From Aeromonas tecta (GTDB taxonomy: Bacteria; Pseudomonadota; Gammaproteobacteria; Enterobacterales; Aeromonadaceae), in contig NZ_CDCA01000023.1 of NCBI RefSeq assembly GCF_000820185.1, positions 45,988 to 109,987 of the forward strand: a stretch of DNA of 64,000 nt. The letters run 5' to 3'. The position numbers and the translations under genes are program-made. Positions 19,711 through 28,341 of the stretch are shown piece by piece. The notes beneath the pieces are model-generated. The model was not told where the DNA came from, searched no databases, and saw only the letters and a list, made by a program, of their open reading frames with translations. Each line of letters starts with the position of its first letter. Position 1 is the first letter of the stretch.

Positions 19711-21357
19711 ATGGAATCACAACGCAATTTACTCCTGATCGGTTTGCTGTTCGTGAGCTTCTTGCTCTGGCAACAGTGGGAGTCCGACAAGGCTCCGAAG
19801 CCGGCCCCGACTACCGTGGCCCAAACCGAACATTTCGTACCTGAAGCCGGTCAGACCGGTGATATTCCTCAGGTTTCCGAGCAAGCCAACGCCACTACCG
19901 CACGCAAGCTGGTCACCGTCTCCTCCGACGTGCTCAAGCTGACCCTGGATACCCAGGGCGGTGACATCGTCTCTGCCGAGCTGCTGGCCCACAAGCTGGA
20001 AGAAGGCAAGGAACAGGCGTTCACGCTGCTGACCAGCCAACCTGCGCACATCTATGTTGCCCAGAGCGGTCTGGTGGGTCGTGATGGCCCGGACAGCCAG
20101 CCTCAGGGTCGTCCTACCTATGAAGCCGCCCAGACCAGCTATCAGCTGGCCGACGGTCAGGATCAAGTCGTGGTTCCCATGACCTGGACCGACAGCAAGG
20201 GCGTGGTCTTCACCAAGGAATTCGTGCTCAAACGCGGTGACTATGCGATTGGCGTCGATTACAAGATCGACAACAAATCTGCCGAGCCGGTTCAGGTGCA
20301 GTTCTATGGTCAGCTGAAGCAGACCGTGACCACACCGAAGGATCAGGAAGGTCATGCCATGGTGGCCAGCGCCTACCGTGGTGGTGCCTTCTCCAGCGAA
20401 GACACCCGCTACAAGAAGTACACCTTCGACGAGATGAAGGATGCCGACCTGAACAAGACCACCAAGGGTGGTTGGGTCGCCATGCTGCAACACTACTTCG
20501 TCTCTGCCTGGGCGCCGAATGCCGACGATACCAACAGCTTCTACAGCCGCGTGATCCCGGGTAAAGACCAGGCCATCATCGGCTACAAGGCACCGCTGGT
20601 TGACGTGGCTGCCGGCCAACAGGCCGAAGTGGGCAGCAAGCTGTGGGTGGGTCCCAAGCTGCAAGACCAGATGGCCAAGGTGGCAAACCACCTCGACCTG
20701 ACCGTCGACTACGGCTGGCTCTGGTTCATCGCCCAACCGCTGCACTGGCTGCTGACCGTGTTCCACGGTTTCGTCCAGAACTGGGGTGTGGCCATCATCA
20801 TGCTGACCCTGCTGGTACGCGGTATCATGTTCCCGCTGACCAAGGCCCAGTACACCTCCATGGCCAAGATGCGCATGCTGCAACCCAAGCTGGCTGCGCT
20901 CAAGGAACGCTTCGGTGACGATCGCCAGAAGATGTCCCAGGGCATGATGGAGCTGTACAAGAAGGAGAAGGTCAACCCGCTCGGTGGCTGTCTGCCGATC
21001 CTGGTGCAGATGCCTATCTTCATCGCCCTGTACTGGGCACTGATGGAATCGGTTGAACTGCGTCATGCGCCGTTCGCCCTGTGGATCACCGACCTGTCGG
21101 TGAAGGACCCCTTCTTCGTGCTGCCAATCCTCATGGGTGCTTCCATGTGGTATCTGCAGAAGATGAGCCCGACCACCATCACCGACCCGATGCAACAGAA
21201 AGTGATGCAGTTCATGCCGATCATCTTCACCTTCATGTTCCTCTGGTTCCCGGCAGGTCTGACCCTGTACTGGCTGGTGAGCAACGTCATCTCCATCACC
21301 CAACAGACGATTATCTATCGTCAGCTGGAGAAGAAAGGCCTGCATACCCGCAGCTGA
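19711..21357 (+). CDS. yidC: membrane protein insertase YidC
   Basis: Inner-membrane insertase acting alone or with SecYEG, needed for respiratory and ATP-synthase membrane subunits. The 548 residues show an N-terminal signal anchor (about 5-22), a large periplasmic domain (about 50-345), and the conserved five-segment insertase domain beginning near 345. Signature stretches are VRGIMFPLTKAQYTSMAKM, NPLGGCLPILVQMPIFIALY and FMPIIFTFMFLWFPAGLTLYW. It is followed by a strong terminator. Confidence 0.97.
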   Translation: MESQRNLLLIGLLFVSFLLWQQWESDKAPKPAPTTVAQTEHFVPEAGQTGDIPQVSEQANATTARKLVTVSSDVLKLTLDTQGGDIVSAELLAHKLEEGKEQAFTLLTSQPAHIYVAQSGLVGRDGPDSQPQGRPTYEAAQTSYQLADGQDQVVVPMTWTDSKGVVFTKEFVLKRGDYAIGVDYKIDNKSAEPVQVQFYGQLKQTVTTPKDQEGHAMVASAYRGGAFSSEDTRYKKYTFDEMKDADLNKTTKGGWVAMLQHYFVSAWAPNADDTNSFYSRVIPGKDQAIIGYKAPLVDVAAGQQAEVGSKLWVGPKLQDQMAKVANHLDLTVDYGWLWFIAQPLHWLLTVFHGFVQNWGVAIIMLTLLVRGIMFPLTKAQYTSMAKMRMLQPKLAALKERFGDDRQKMSQGMMELYKKEKVNPLGGCLPILVQMPIFIALYWALMESVELRHAPFALWITDLSVKDPFFVLPILMGASMWYLQKMSPTTITDPMQQKVMQFMPIIFTFMFLWFPAGLTLYWLVSNVISITQQTIIYRQLEKKGLHTRS

Positions 21358-21378
21358 TCTTGCTTTCGATGACAAAAG

Positions 21379-21403
21379 AGGCGGCCTTAGGGCCGCCTTT
21401 TTT
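21379..21403 (+). terminator. terminator after yidC
   Basis: AGGCGGCC and GGCCGCCT arms around a four-base loop, then six T. Confidence 0.9.
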
Positions 21404-21443
21404 ATTACAATGTCCGCAATCACCGAACTGACGAGCCAAGCAA

Positions 21444-22805
21444 ATGACAACAGATACGATCGTGGCCCAGGCCACCGCCCCCGGCCGGGGTGGCGTCGGC
21501 ATAGTCCGGGTCTCCGGCCCCGCCGCCCAGCGGGTCGCCGAGGTGGTACTCGGCAAGCTGCCCAGGGTACGTTACGCCGAATATCTGCCGTTCAATGACG
21601 AGCAGGGTCAGCCGCTGGATCAGGGCATCGCCCTGCTGTTCAAGGCCCCCAACAGCTTCACCGGCGAAGACGTGCTGGAGCTGCAGGGTCACGGTGGCCC
21701 CGTCATCCTGGACATGCTGATCCGCCGCATCCTGCAGATTGACGGCATCCGCCCCGCTCGCCCCGGCGAGTTCAGCGAGCGCGCCTTCCTCAACGACAAG
21801 CTGGATCTGGCCCAGGCCGAGGCCATCGCCGATCTGATTGAAGCGTCAAGCGAGCAGGCCGCCCGCAGCGCCATGCACTCCCTGCAGGGCCAGTTCTCCG
21901 GCAAGATCCAGCAGCTGGTAGAGAGCCTCACCCGGTTGCGGATCTATGTAGAAGCCGCCATCGACTTCCCGGATGAGGAGATAGACTTCCTCTCCGACGG
22001 CAAGGTGGCCGGCGATCTGTACACCATCATGGACGAACTGGATGCCGTGCGCGGTGAGGCCAAGCAAGGCGCCCTGCTGCGGGAGGGGATGAAGGTGGTG
22101 ATCGCCGGTCGTCCCAACGCCGGCAAGTCGAGCCTGCTCAACGCCCTGGCCGGGCGCGAGTCCGCCATCGTCACCGAGATCGCCGGCACCACCCGCGACG
22201 TGCTGCGCGAGCACATTCACCTGGATGGCATGCCGCTGCACATCATCGACACCGCCGGCCTGCGTGACACCCAGGACAAGGTGGAGCAGATCGGCATCGA
22301 GCGCGCCTGGGCCGAGATCGAGCAGGCTGACCGGGTGCTGTTTATGGTGGATGGCACCACCACGGCGGCGGTTGACCCGCGCGAGATCTGGCCGGAATTT
22401 GTTGATCGGTTGCCAAAAAACATCGGCCTCACCGTGGTGCGCAACAAGGCCGATCTGACCGGTGAAGACCTGGCACCGAGCCAGGAGTTGGGCCACGCCG
22501 TCTACCGTATCTCCGCCAAAACCGAGCTGGGGCTGCCTGCGCTGCGTGAACACCTCAAGGCCTGCATGGGCTTCCAGGGCAATACCGAGGGGGGCTTCAT
22601 GGCCCGTCGTCGCCATCTGGATGCACTGGAGCGCGCCGCCGAGCGGCTGCTGGTGGCAAAGGAACAGCTGGAAGTGTTCGTGGCAGGGGAGCTGGTGGCC
22701 GAGGAACTGCGCCTGGCGCAGGAGTCCTTGAGCGAGATCACCGGCGAGTTCAGCTCGGACGATCTGCTGGGCCGCATTTTCTCCAGCTTCTGCATCGGCA
22801 AGTAA
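21444..22805 (+). CDS. mnmE: tRNA modification GTPase MnmE (TrmE)
   Basis: GTPase of 453 residues that with MnmG installs the carboxymethylaminomethyl group on wobble uridine 34 of certain tRNAs. The N-terminal folate-binding domain begins [21 protein letters not shown]. The G domain has G1 [12 protein letters not shown] (lysine near 228), the G2-containing GTTRD, DTAGLRD (G3) and NKADL (G4). The C-terminal CIGK carries the catalytic cysteine. Its partner mnmG lies in the same window at 31798-33687. A terminator lies on both sides of the gene. Confidence 0.97.
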   Translation: MTTDTIVAQATAPGRGGVGIVRVSGPAAQRVAEVVLGKLPRVRYAEYLPFNDEQGQPLDQGIALLFKAPNSFTGEDVLELQGHGGPVILDMLIRRILQIDGIRPARPGEFSERAFLNDKLDLAQAEAIADLIEASSEQAARSAMHSLQGQFSGKIQQLVESLTRLRIYVEAAIDFPDEEIDFLSDGKVAGDLYTIMDELDAVRGEAKQGALLREGMKVVIAGRPNAGKSSLLNALAGRESAIVTEIAGTTRDVLREHIHLDGMPLHIIDTAGLRDTQDKVEQIGIERAWAEIEQADRVLFMVDGTTTAAVDPREIWPEFVDRLPKNIGLTVVRNKADLTGEDLAPSQELGHAVYRISAKTELGLPALREHLKACMGFQGNTEGGFMARRRHLDALERAAERLLVAKEQLEVFVAGELVAEELRLAQESLSEITGEFSSDDLLGRIFSSFCIGK

Positions 22806-22823
22806 GTCGCACGACAGACAATA

Positions 22824-22852
22824 AAAAGCCCGGGGTTATCCCGGGCTTTTTT
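22824..22852. terminator. terminator between mnmE and fhuB (bidirectional)
   Basis: AAGCCCGGG and CCCGGGCTT arms around a short loop, with A-rich sequence left and a T run right, so it can serve both convergent genes. Confidence 0.9.
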
Positions 22853-22873
22853 GTGCGTTTTTTATTCTAAAAC

Positions 22874-24856
22874 CTATAGCCGGCGCAGGCACCACATGAA
22901 GTAAGCGCCCCCTAACAGGGTGGAGACCAAGCCGACCGGTACTTCTTGCGGGAACAGGACTTGTTGACCTATCCAGTCCGCCGAGACCATCAGCAAGGCG
23001 CCGCAGCCCGCCGCCCCGAGCAGGTGCCAGCGCGCCCTCACCAGCCCCATCAGCTTGGCCATGTGCGGCGCCAGCAGGCCGGCGAAGGAGAGCGGGCCTA
23101 TCACCATGGTCGCACTGGCGGTCAGCACCGCCACCAGCAGCAGGATGACGAGCTGGGCGCGGTTAAGGCGAATGCCGAGCGCCGTCGCCACCGCCGGCCC
23201 CATCGGCATCAGATCCAGCCAACGGCTCACCAGCAGACAGACCCCCAGCATCAGCACCGCCAGCACAGCCAGCGCCACGGCCACCGGCTGGGTGACGTAA
23301 TAGGTGGAGCCGGACATCCAGGAGAGCAGCTGCTGCACCCGCAGATCGCCGTTGGCCAGGGCGATGGCCTGCAGCGGCTCAAACAGCGCCGTGATGGCGA
23401 TGCCGGACAGCAAAATCCGCTCAGGCTGGAAGCCATGCTTGCGGTTGATCAGCACCAGCAGCAGCAGGCAGCCAAAGGCGCCCACCAGCCCGCCCAGCAG
23501 CATCATGGACAGCGGCAAAGCCGGCAACAGCAAGGCTGTCGCGATCACCCCCATAAAGGTGCCACCGCTCACCCCCAGCAGCTCCGGGCTCGCCATGGGG
23601 TTGTTGCTGACTCGCTGCAACAGAGTACCCGCCAGCGCCAGCAGCACGCCGGCTGCAGCGGCCGCCAGGGTACGTGGCAGGCGCCACTCCAGTTGGGCCT
23701 GCCATCTGAGCCAGCTCGGCCAACCCCAGCCACCCATCCCCTGCCCGAACAGCAGGGAGGCCAGCATGGCCACCACCAGCGCAGCCACCAGCAGGCCGAT
23801 GAAGCGGGCCGGCGCCGGATGCCGCTCCACCACCAGTCCACTGGCCGATTTAGGCGTCGACGACTTGAAGGTGAGGCGCGGGATCAGCCAGAGCAGCAGT
23901 GGCGCCCCCAGCAGTGCCGTCATGGCACCGGTCGGGATCAGCACGGGCCAGAAGCGGGTCAGGGATTGCAACAACAGATCGGTGGCCGCCAGCAGCAAGG
24001 CTCCCAGTACCGGTGCCCACAGCAGCCGCAGGCCGAGCCGCCTCACCCCCAGCATCCGCACCATGACGGGGGCCGCCAGCCCGATAAAACCGATGAGCCC
24101 CACCACGCTCACCACGCAGGCGGTGATGAAAACCGCGAGGCCGAGCCCGGCGAAGCGCAGGTGCTTGAGGGAGACCCCCAGGCTGCGGGCGCTGGCATCG
24201 TCCAGCTCCAGCACCGCCAGCGGGCGGGTCAGCAGCGCCGCCAGCACGCCGGCCACCAGCAGCCGTGGCAACAGGTAGCCGACCCCGCTCCAGCTGGTCT
24301 GGGCCAGTGAGCCGCTACCCCACACCAGCAGGCCCTTGAGCTCCTCCTGAAAGAACAGCAGCAACCCCAGGCTGACGGCCGCCAGATAGAGGTTGATCAC
24401 CAGGCCCGCGAACACGATGACCACAGGGTTGAGCTGACGACGCCAAGCCAGGGCAAACACCAGCCCCATGGCGAGGCTCCCCCCCAGCATGGCGATCCAC
24501 TCGCGCCCGATCAGCAGCCAGCTCGGGGCAAACAGGGTCACCACCATCAGCGCCAGCTGGGCACCGGAGGCGACCCCCAGGGTGGTCGGTGAGGCGAGCG
24601 GATTGCGCAGCACCTGTTGCATCAGGGTACCGGCCAGCCCGAGGGCGGCGCCGGCCAGCAGGCAGATCGCTAGCCTCGGCAGCCAGCTGAAGTGGATCAC
24701 CGCCTGACGGGCATCGTCCAGTTGTGGCGAGAACAGGGCCTGCCACCAGAGCGCTTGCGGCAGCTGGTGGGCCAGATCCCAACCAGCCAGCACACCTATC
24801 AGCAACAGCAGGAACAGGCCGGGCCTGAGCAGGGCCGCGGGAAGAACGTGATTCAT
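22874..24856 (-). CDS. fhuB: ferric-hydroxamate ABC permease FhuB (fused double permease)
   Basis: Inner-membrane permease for Fe3+-hydroxamate siderophores. The 660 residues are two homologous FecCD-type halves in tandem (about 1-330 and 335-660), the FhuB layout; each half has around ten membrane segments. Repeated motifs are GAALGLAGTLMQQVLRNPLASP in the first half and AGVLLALAGTLLQRVSNNPMASP in the second, the latter two being the conserved NPLA(S) transport motifs. The start ATG overlaps the fhuD stop by four bases. It is the last gene of the receptor-exporter-fhuC-fhuD-fhuB unit. Confidence 0.94.
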   Translation of the reverse strand: MNHVLPAALLRPGLFLLLLIGVLAGWDLAHQLPQALWWQALFSPQLDDARQAVIHFSWLPRLAICLLAGAALGLAGTLMQQVLRNPLASPTTLGVASGAQLALMVVTLFAPSWLLIGREWIAMLGGSLAMGLVFALAWRRQLNPVVIVFAGLVINLYLAAVSLGLLLFFQEELKGLLVWGSGSLAQTSWSGVGYLLPRLLVAGVLAALLTRPLAVLELDDASARSLGVSLKHLRFAGLGLAVFITACVVSVVGLIGFIGLAAPVMVRMLGVRRLGLRLLWAPVLGALLLAATDLLLQSLTRFWPVLIPTGAMTALLGAPLLLWLIPRLTFKSSTPKSASGLVVERHPAPARFIGLLVAALVVAMLASLLFGQGMGGWGWPSWLRWQAQLEWRLPRTLAAAAAGVLLALAGTLLQRVSNNPMASPELLGVSGGTFMGVIATALLLPALPLSMMLLGGLVGAFGCLLLLVLINRKHGFQPERILLSGIAITALFEPLQAIALANGDLRVQQLLSWMSGSTYYVTQPVAVALAVLAVLMLGVCLLVSRWLDLMPMGPAVATALGIRLNRAQLVILLLVAVLTASATMVIGPLSFAGLLAPHMAKLMGLVRARWHLLGAAGCGALLMVSADWIGQQVLFPQEVPVGLVSTLLGGAYFMWCLRRL

Positions 24857-25821
24857 TGGATGGCCCCCTTGGCGGTCACCTGAGTTGCCGGATCGGAGGA
24901 CCTATCCTCTTGCAAGGCGCCACTCAACAGATCGGCGAAGCGGCGGGCGGCGAGCAGGCCACCGAAGCTCCAGACGGCGGGCAGGTGTAACACCTTGCCC
25001 TGCTTCACCAGCGGTAGGTGCTGCCACAGTCCCGGCTCCTGCAGCCGTTCACTCACCCCGACCGGAATGGGATCGACCACCACCAGTCTGGCTTCCGGCA
25101 GCGCCAGGAACTGCTCCAGGCTGACCACGGAGAAGCCCCAGGCATTGGTCTCCCCCTGCCAGGCGTTGCGCAGCCCCAACCGGTTCATCACCGCCTCGAA
25201 CAGGCTGTGACGGCCGAATACCCGCACATGGCGCTCGTCGATAAATTGCACCAGCAGCAAAGGGGGAATATTGGCAGGAAGTTGTCCCTTCATCCGTGCC
25301 AGATCCCGCTCCAGCACGGCGAGCTGACGCTCGGCCTCGGCGGTTTTGTTCACCAGCGCGGCTATGGTCAGGGTCGCCTCGTGCAGCCGCTGCCACAGAC
25401 CCGCATCGGGTTCATAGAGGGCGATGGATTGCACCGGCGCAATGTGGGACAGGGTGGGTTCCAGCGATGCCATCAGCGGCGAGATGAGGATGAGGTCGGG
25501 TTTGAGCTCCGCCAGCAGCTCGCGGTTGGGTTGCATGCGCAGGCCTATATCCACCACCTCGGCGGGCAGCCTGGGCTCCCCCACCCAGGCGCGGTAGGAT
25601 TCCACATCCCCCATGGCCAGCGGCGTGACGCCGAGGGCCAGCAGGGTTTCCGCTATGGTCCAGTCAACCGTCGCGATACGGGGAGTGGATTGGGCATCCT
25701 GTTTGATCACTGCAGGCTTGCCGCTATCCTGCCCGGTAGCGATCGGCTTGGCCGGTTCGGCCTGCAACAGCAGCGGTGCCAGCAGGCAGCAGAGCCAGCC
25801 CGTTTTTTTCAATAAACGCAT
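24853..25821 (-). CDS. fhuD: ferric-hydroxamate periplasmic binding protein FhuD
   Basis: Class III periplasmic binding protein that delivers hydroxamate siderophores to FhuBC. From ATG 25821 the protein has 322 residues with a signal peptide (MRLLKKTGWLCCLLAPLLLQA). The mature part contains RIATVDWTIAETLLALGVTPLAMGD, KPDLILISPLMA and a C-terminal VWSFGGLLAARRFADLL. The frame is open to 25860, but that start would overlap fhuC and put extra residues before the signal peptide. The E. coli order is fhuA-C-D-B, as here apart from the inserted exporter. Confidence 0.9.
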   Translation of the reverse strand: MRLLKKTGWLCCLLAPLLLQAEPAKPIATGQDSGKPAVIKQDAQSTPRIATVDWTIAETLLALGVTPLAMGDVESYRAWVGEPRLPAEVVDIGLRMQPNRELLAELKPDLILISPLMASLEPTLSHIAPVQSIALYEPDAGLWQRLHEATLTIAALVNKTAEAERQLAVLERDLARMKGQLPANIPPLLLVQFIDERHVRVFGRHSLFEAVMNRLGLRNAWQGETNAWGFSVVSLEQFLALPEARLVVVDPIPVGVSERLQEPGLWQHLPLVKQGKVLHLPAVWSFGGLLAARRFADLLSGALQEDRSSDPATQVTAKGAIQ

Positions 25822-25834
25822 CGAGATGGCCCCG

Positions 25835-26599
25835 CTAGATGATGGCGATGGAGTGGGCATGGGCCGGATGACGCATCACCTCCATGGGAATGCCATAGAT
25901 GTCCTGTAGAGTATCGCTGGTCATGATGCGCGAAGGCTCACCGTGGATCAGCAGGCGACCCGTGTGCAGCGCCACCAGTTGATCGCAGAAGCGGGAGGCC
26001 ATGTTGATGTCGTGGATGACGATGATGACCCCGAGGTTGAGCTGACGGCTGAGCTGCTTGACCAGGGTCAACACCTCCATCTGATGGGCCACATCCAGCG
26101 CGGCCAGCGGCTCGTCCAGCAGGATGAAACGGCTCTCCTGGGCCAGCAGCATGGCGAGCCAGACCCGGCCGCGCTCGCCGCCGGAGAGGGTGTCCACCAG
26201 CCGATCGGCGAAGGGCTCGGTGTGAGTGAGCTCGATGGCCTTCTCTACCTGACGGTGATCTTCCTCCCGCATGCGGCCCAGCAGGCCGCGCCAGGGGTAG
26301 CGCCCCATCTCCACCAGCTCGCGGCCAATCAGGTTCTCGGCACTCGGCAGATGCTGGGGCAGGTAGGCGACCTGGCGGGCGAAGTCCCGGTTGCCCCAGT
26401 CGCTCAGCGGCTTGTCGTCGAACAGGATCTCGCCGCCGCTCAGGGGCTGCTGGCGGGCCAGCAGCTTGAGCAGGGTGGATTTGCCTGAGCCGTTGTGGCC
26501 GATAAGGCCATAGACCTGCCCCTGCTCGAAACGCAGATCGGTGGGGTGCAGCAGTTGGCGGCCATTGACCGCAAAGCTGGCAGCTTTCATCTCAAACAT
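25835..26599 (-). CDS. fhuC: ferric-hydroxamate ABC transporter ATPase FhuC
   Basis: Cytoplasmic ATPase driving FhuB. From ATG 26599 (AGGAA upstream) the protein has 254 residues. Walker A is [17 protein letters not shown], the Q-loop is in AYLPQHLPSAENL, the signature is LSGGERGRVWLAMLLAQ, and Walker B is FILLDEPLAALDVAHQ, followed by VIHDINMASRFCDQ. These are typical of iron-siderophore importers. An upstream in-frame ATG at 26641 would overlap the exporter stop and is less likely. It precedes fhuD by 13 bases. Confidence 0.93.
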   Translation of the reverse strand: MFEMKAASFAVNGRQLLHPTDLRFEQGQVYGLIGHNGSGKSTLLKLLARQQPLSGGEILFDDKPLSDWGNRDFARQVAYLPQHLPSAENLIGRELVEMGRYPWRGLLGRMREEDHRQVEKAIELTHTEPFADRLVDTLSGGERGRVWLAMLLAQESRFILLDEPLAALDVAHQMEVLTLVKQLSRQLNLGVIIVIHDINMASRFCDQLVALHTGRLLIHGEPSRIMTSDTLQDIYGIPMEVMRHPAHAHSIAII

Positions 26600-26621
26600 A
26601 AGCGGTTCCTGTTGGCCGGAT

Positions 26622-28280
26622 TCAGACCGGCACCTCTGCATTCAAGTCTGTGTCCAGATGGGCGACCGCATCCTGGCTGACCCGGGCACGTTGTTCGCCG
26701 GTCAGCTCGGTGAGCTGGCCCTGACGCATCTCCAGCAGGCGATCCGCCTGGGAGAAGTAGAGATCGTCGTGACTGATGGCAATCACCGTCTTGCCCATCT
26801 CCTTGAGCCGTGGCAACAACACCTGATAGAAGATGCGGCGGAACTGGGGATCCTGATCCGCGGCCCACTCATCAAACAGCATCACCTCCCGCTGCTCCGC
26901 CAGCGCCAGCAGCAGGGCGACCCGCTTGCGCTGCCCCTGGGAGAGCTCGATGTTGGCGATGAAGTCATCCTCGATGCGCAACTTGCTGCCCATCTGCAGC
27001 CGTTCCAGCCACTCGGTGATCAGCGCCTGCTTGGGCTCAGGCCCCAGCAGATGCTGGAACAGGTGATAGTCGGTGAAGATGGCGGAGAACAGTGCCAGAT
27101 AGGCGTTGCGATCCGCAATGGGCTCACCATCCAACAGGATCCGACCAGAGACCGGCTGATAAAGGCCGGTCAGCAGCATAGCCAGGGTCGACTTGCCGGA
27201 ACCGTTGCCACCGATAATGAAGATCTGCTCTCCCTTCTCGATGGTCAGGCTGATGGGGCCCACGGCAAAGCCGCCCTCCCCCTGATAGTGAAAGCTCACC
27301 TCTTCCAGCTGGATCCGCAGCCAAGCGCGAGGGGCCGGCGGCAACGGGAAGGCAGGATCCGGCTTGGCCAATGTCAGGGTGGTTATCTTGTCAAACGCCA
27401 CCTGGGCGGCGATCAGGGTCGGCAAGGCGCCAATGCCTTGCAGCAAAGGAGTGCGCAGGAACAGCAAGGTCAGCGCGAAGGTCGCCGCCACATTGGAGTT
27501 GGCCCAACCGAGGCCATTGGCCAGGAAGAACACCAGACCGATGGCTCCCAGCATCATGATATTCGACCAGTTCACCGCGCTCAGGTGATAGGTGTCGGCG
27601 CTGATGATGTGACGGCGATAGTCCTGGGCATTGCGCTCATAGAGCTGGTGGTAGACGAAGTGAGCCCGCTCGCGATTGAGCGCCAGCTCCTTGCTGCCGG
27701 CGATGATGGACTGATAGTTCTGATAGAGCTTGTCTTCGGCCTGACGCATATGGGACAGGTGACGATAGACATGGTTCACCAGCAGCCAGCCCACCACCAT
27801 GGTAAAGGTAACCCAGAGGGCGGTCACACCGAGCAGGGACGGCGACAGCCAGCCGAGATAGAGGGCAGAGCCAATGGTGAGTACCAGCCCCTGCACCAGC
27901 TCCGGCAGGCGCACGAAGGCGATGGTGATCTGGCCGATGTCGCTGGAGAGAGAAGCCAGCAGCGGCCCCTGCCCTATCTGGCGAATGCGGGCGACATCGG
28001 TGTCCAGCAGCTGCTTGAGCAGGCGGCCGCGCAGGTGATAGACGAAGTGATGACCCAGGGTGGTCAGGGCCAGCTGGGAGCCGAGGGTGATGACCAGCAG
28101 CAAGAGAATGAGGCCGATCAGCTGGCCAAGAACCGGCAATGGCTCTGCAACTGATTCGATAAGTGATTGATTGATAAAGGCAATAACAGCTATTCCACTC
28201 ACGGCACTGAGCAGACTGAGCAGGGTAATGAGGATGAAGGGCCAACGGTATTGGCGGTAAACGAGTGACAAGAGTTCCAT
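26622..28280 (-). CDS. cyclic-peptide / siderophore ABC exporter (PvdE/YojI/SyrD family)
   Basis: Half-transporter of 552 residues: six membrane segments (about 10-300) followed by a C-terminal ATPase. Motifs are Walker [19 protein letters not shown], the signature [16 protein letters not shown], and Walker [18 protein letters not shown]. The ATPase signature SQGQRKR and the DEWAADQDP stretch are characteristic of the PvdE/SyrD/YojI cyclic-peptide exporter family. It lies between the receptor and fhuC in the same direction, 22 bases before fhuC, which implies cotranscription and a role in siderophore handling or recycling. No peptide synthetase is present in the window, so the substrate is unknown. 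Confidence 0.88.
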   Translation of the reverse strand: MELLSLVYRQYRWPFILITLLSLLSAVSGIAVIAFINQSLIESVAEPLPVLGQLIGLILLLLVITLGSQLALTTLGHHFVYHLRGRLLKQLLDTDVARIRQIGQGPLLASLSSDIGQITIAFVRLPELVQGLVLTIGSALYLGWLSPSLLGVTALWVTFTMVVGWLLVNHVYRHLSHMRQAEDKLYQNYQSIIAGSKELALNRERAHFVYHQLYERNAQDYRRHIISADTYHLSAVNWSNIMMLGAIGLVFFLANGLGWANSNVAATFALTLLFLRTPLLQGIGALPTLIAAQVAFDKITTLTLAKPDPAFPLPPAPRAWLRIQLEEVSFHYQGEGGFAVGPISLTIEKGEQIFIIGGNGSGKSTLAMLLTGLYQPVSGRILLDGEPIADRNAYLALFSAIFTDYHLFQHLLGPEPKQALITEWLERLQMGSKLRIEDDFIANIELSQGQRKRVALLLALAEQREVMLFDEWAADQDPQFRRIFYQVLLPRLKEMGKTVIAISHDDLYFSQADRLLEMRQGQLTELTGEQRARVSQDAVAHLDTDLNAEVPV

Positions 28281-28306
28281 GACAGGCCTGTGTACAAAAA
28301 GAAGGA

Positions 28307-28331
28307 GGGCGGGAGCTTAACGCTCCCGCCC
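28307..28331 (-). terminator. intercistronic hairpin after the receptor gene (possible partial terminator)
   Basis: GGGCGGGAGC (28307-28316) and GCTCCCGCCC (28322-28331) form a 10-base stem. On the minus strand it is followed by TCCTTCTTTTTG, a broken U-tract. It could give partial termination or stabilise the receptor mRNA, lowering expression of the transporter genes relative to the receptor. Confidence 0.6.
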
Positions 28332-28341
28332 GGCCTGTATC

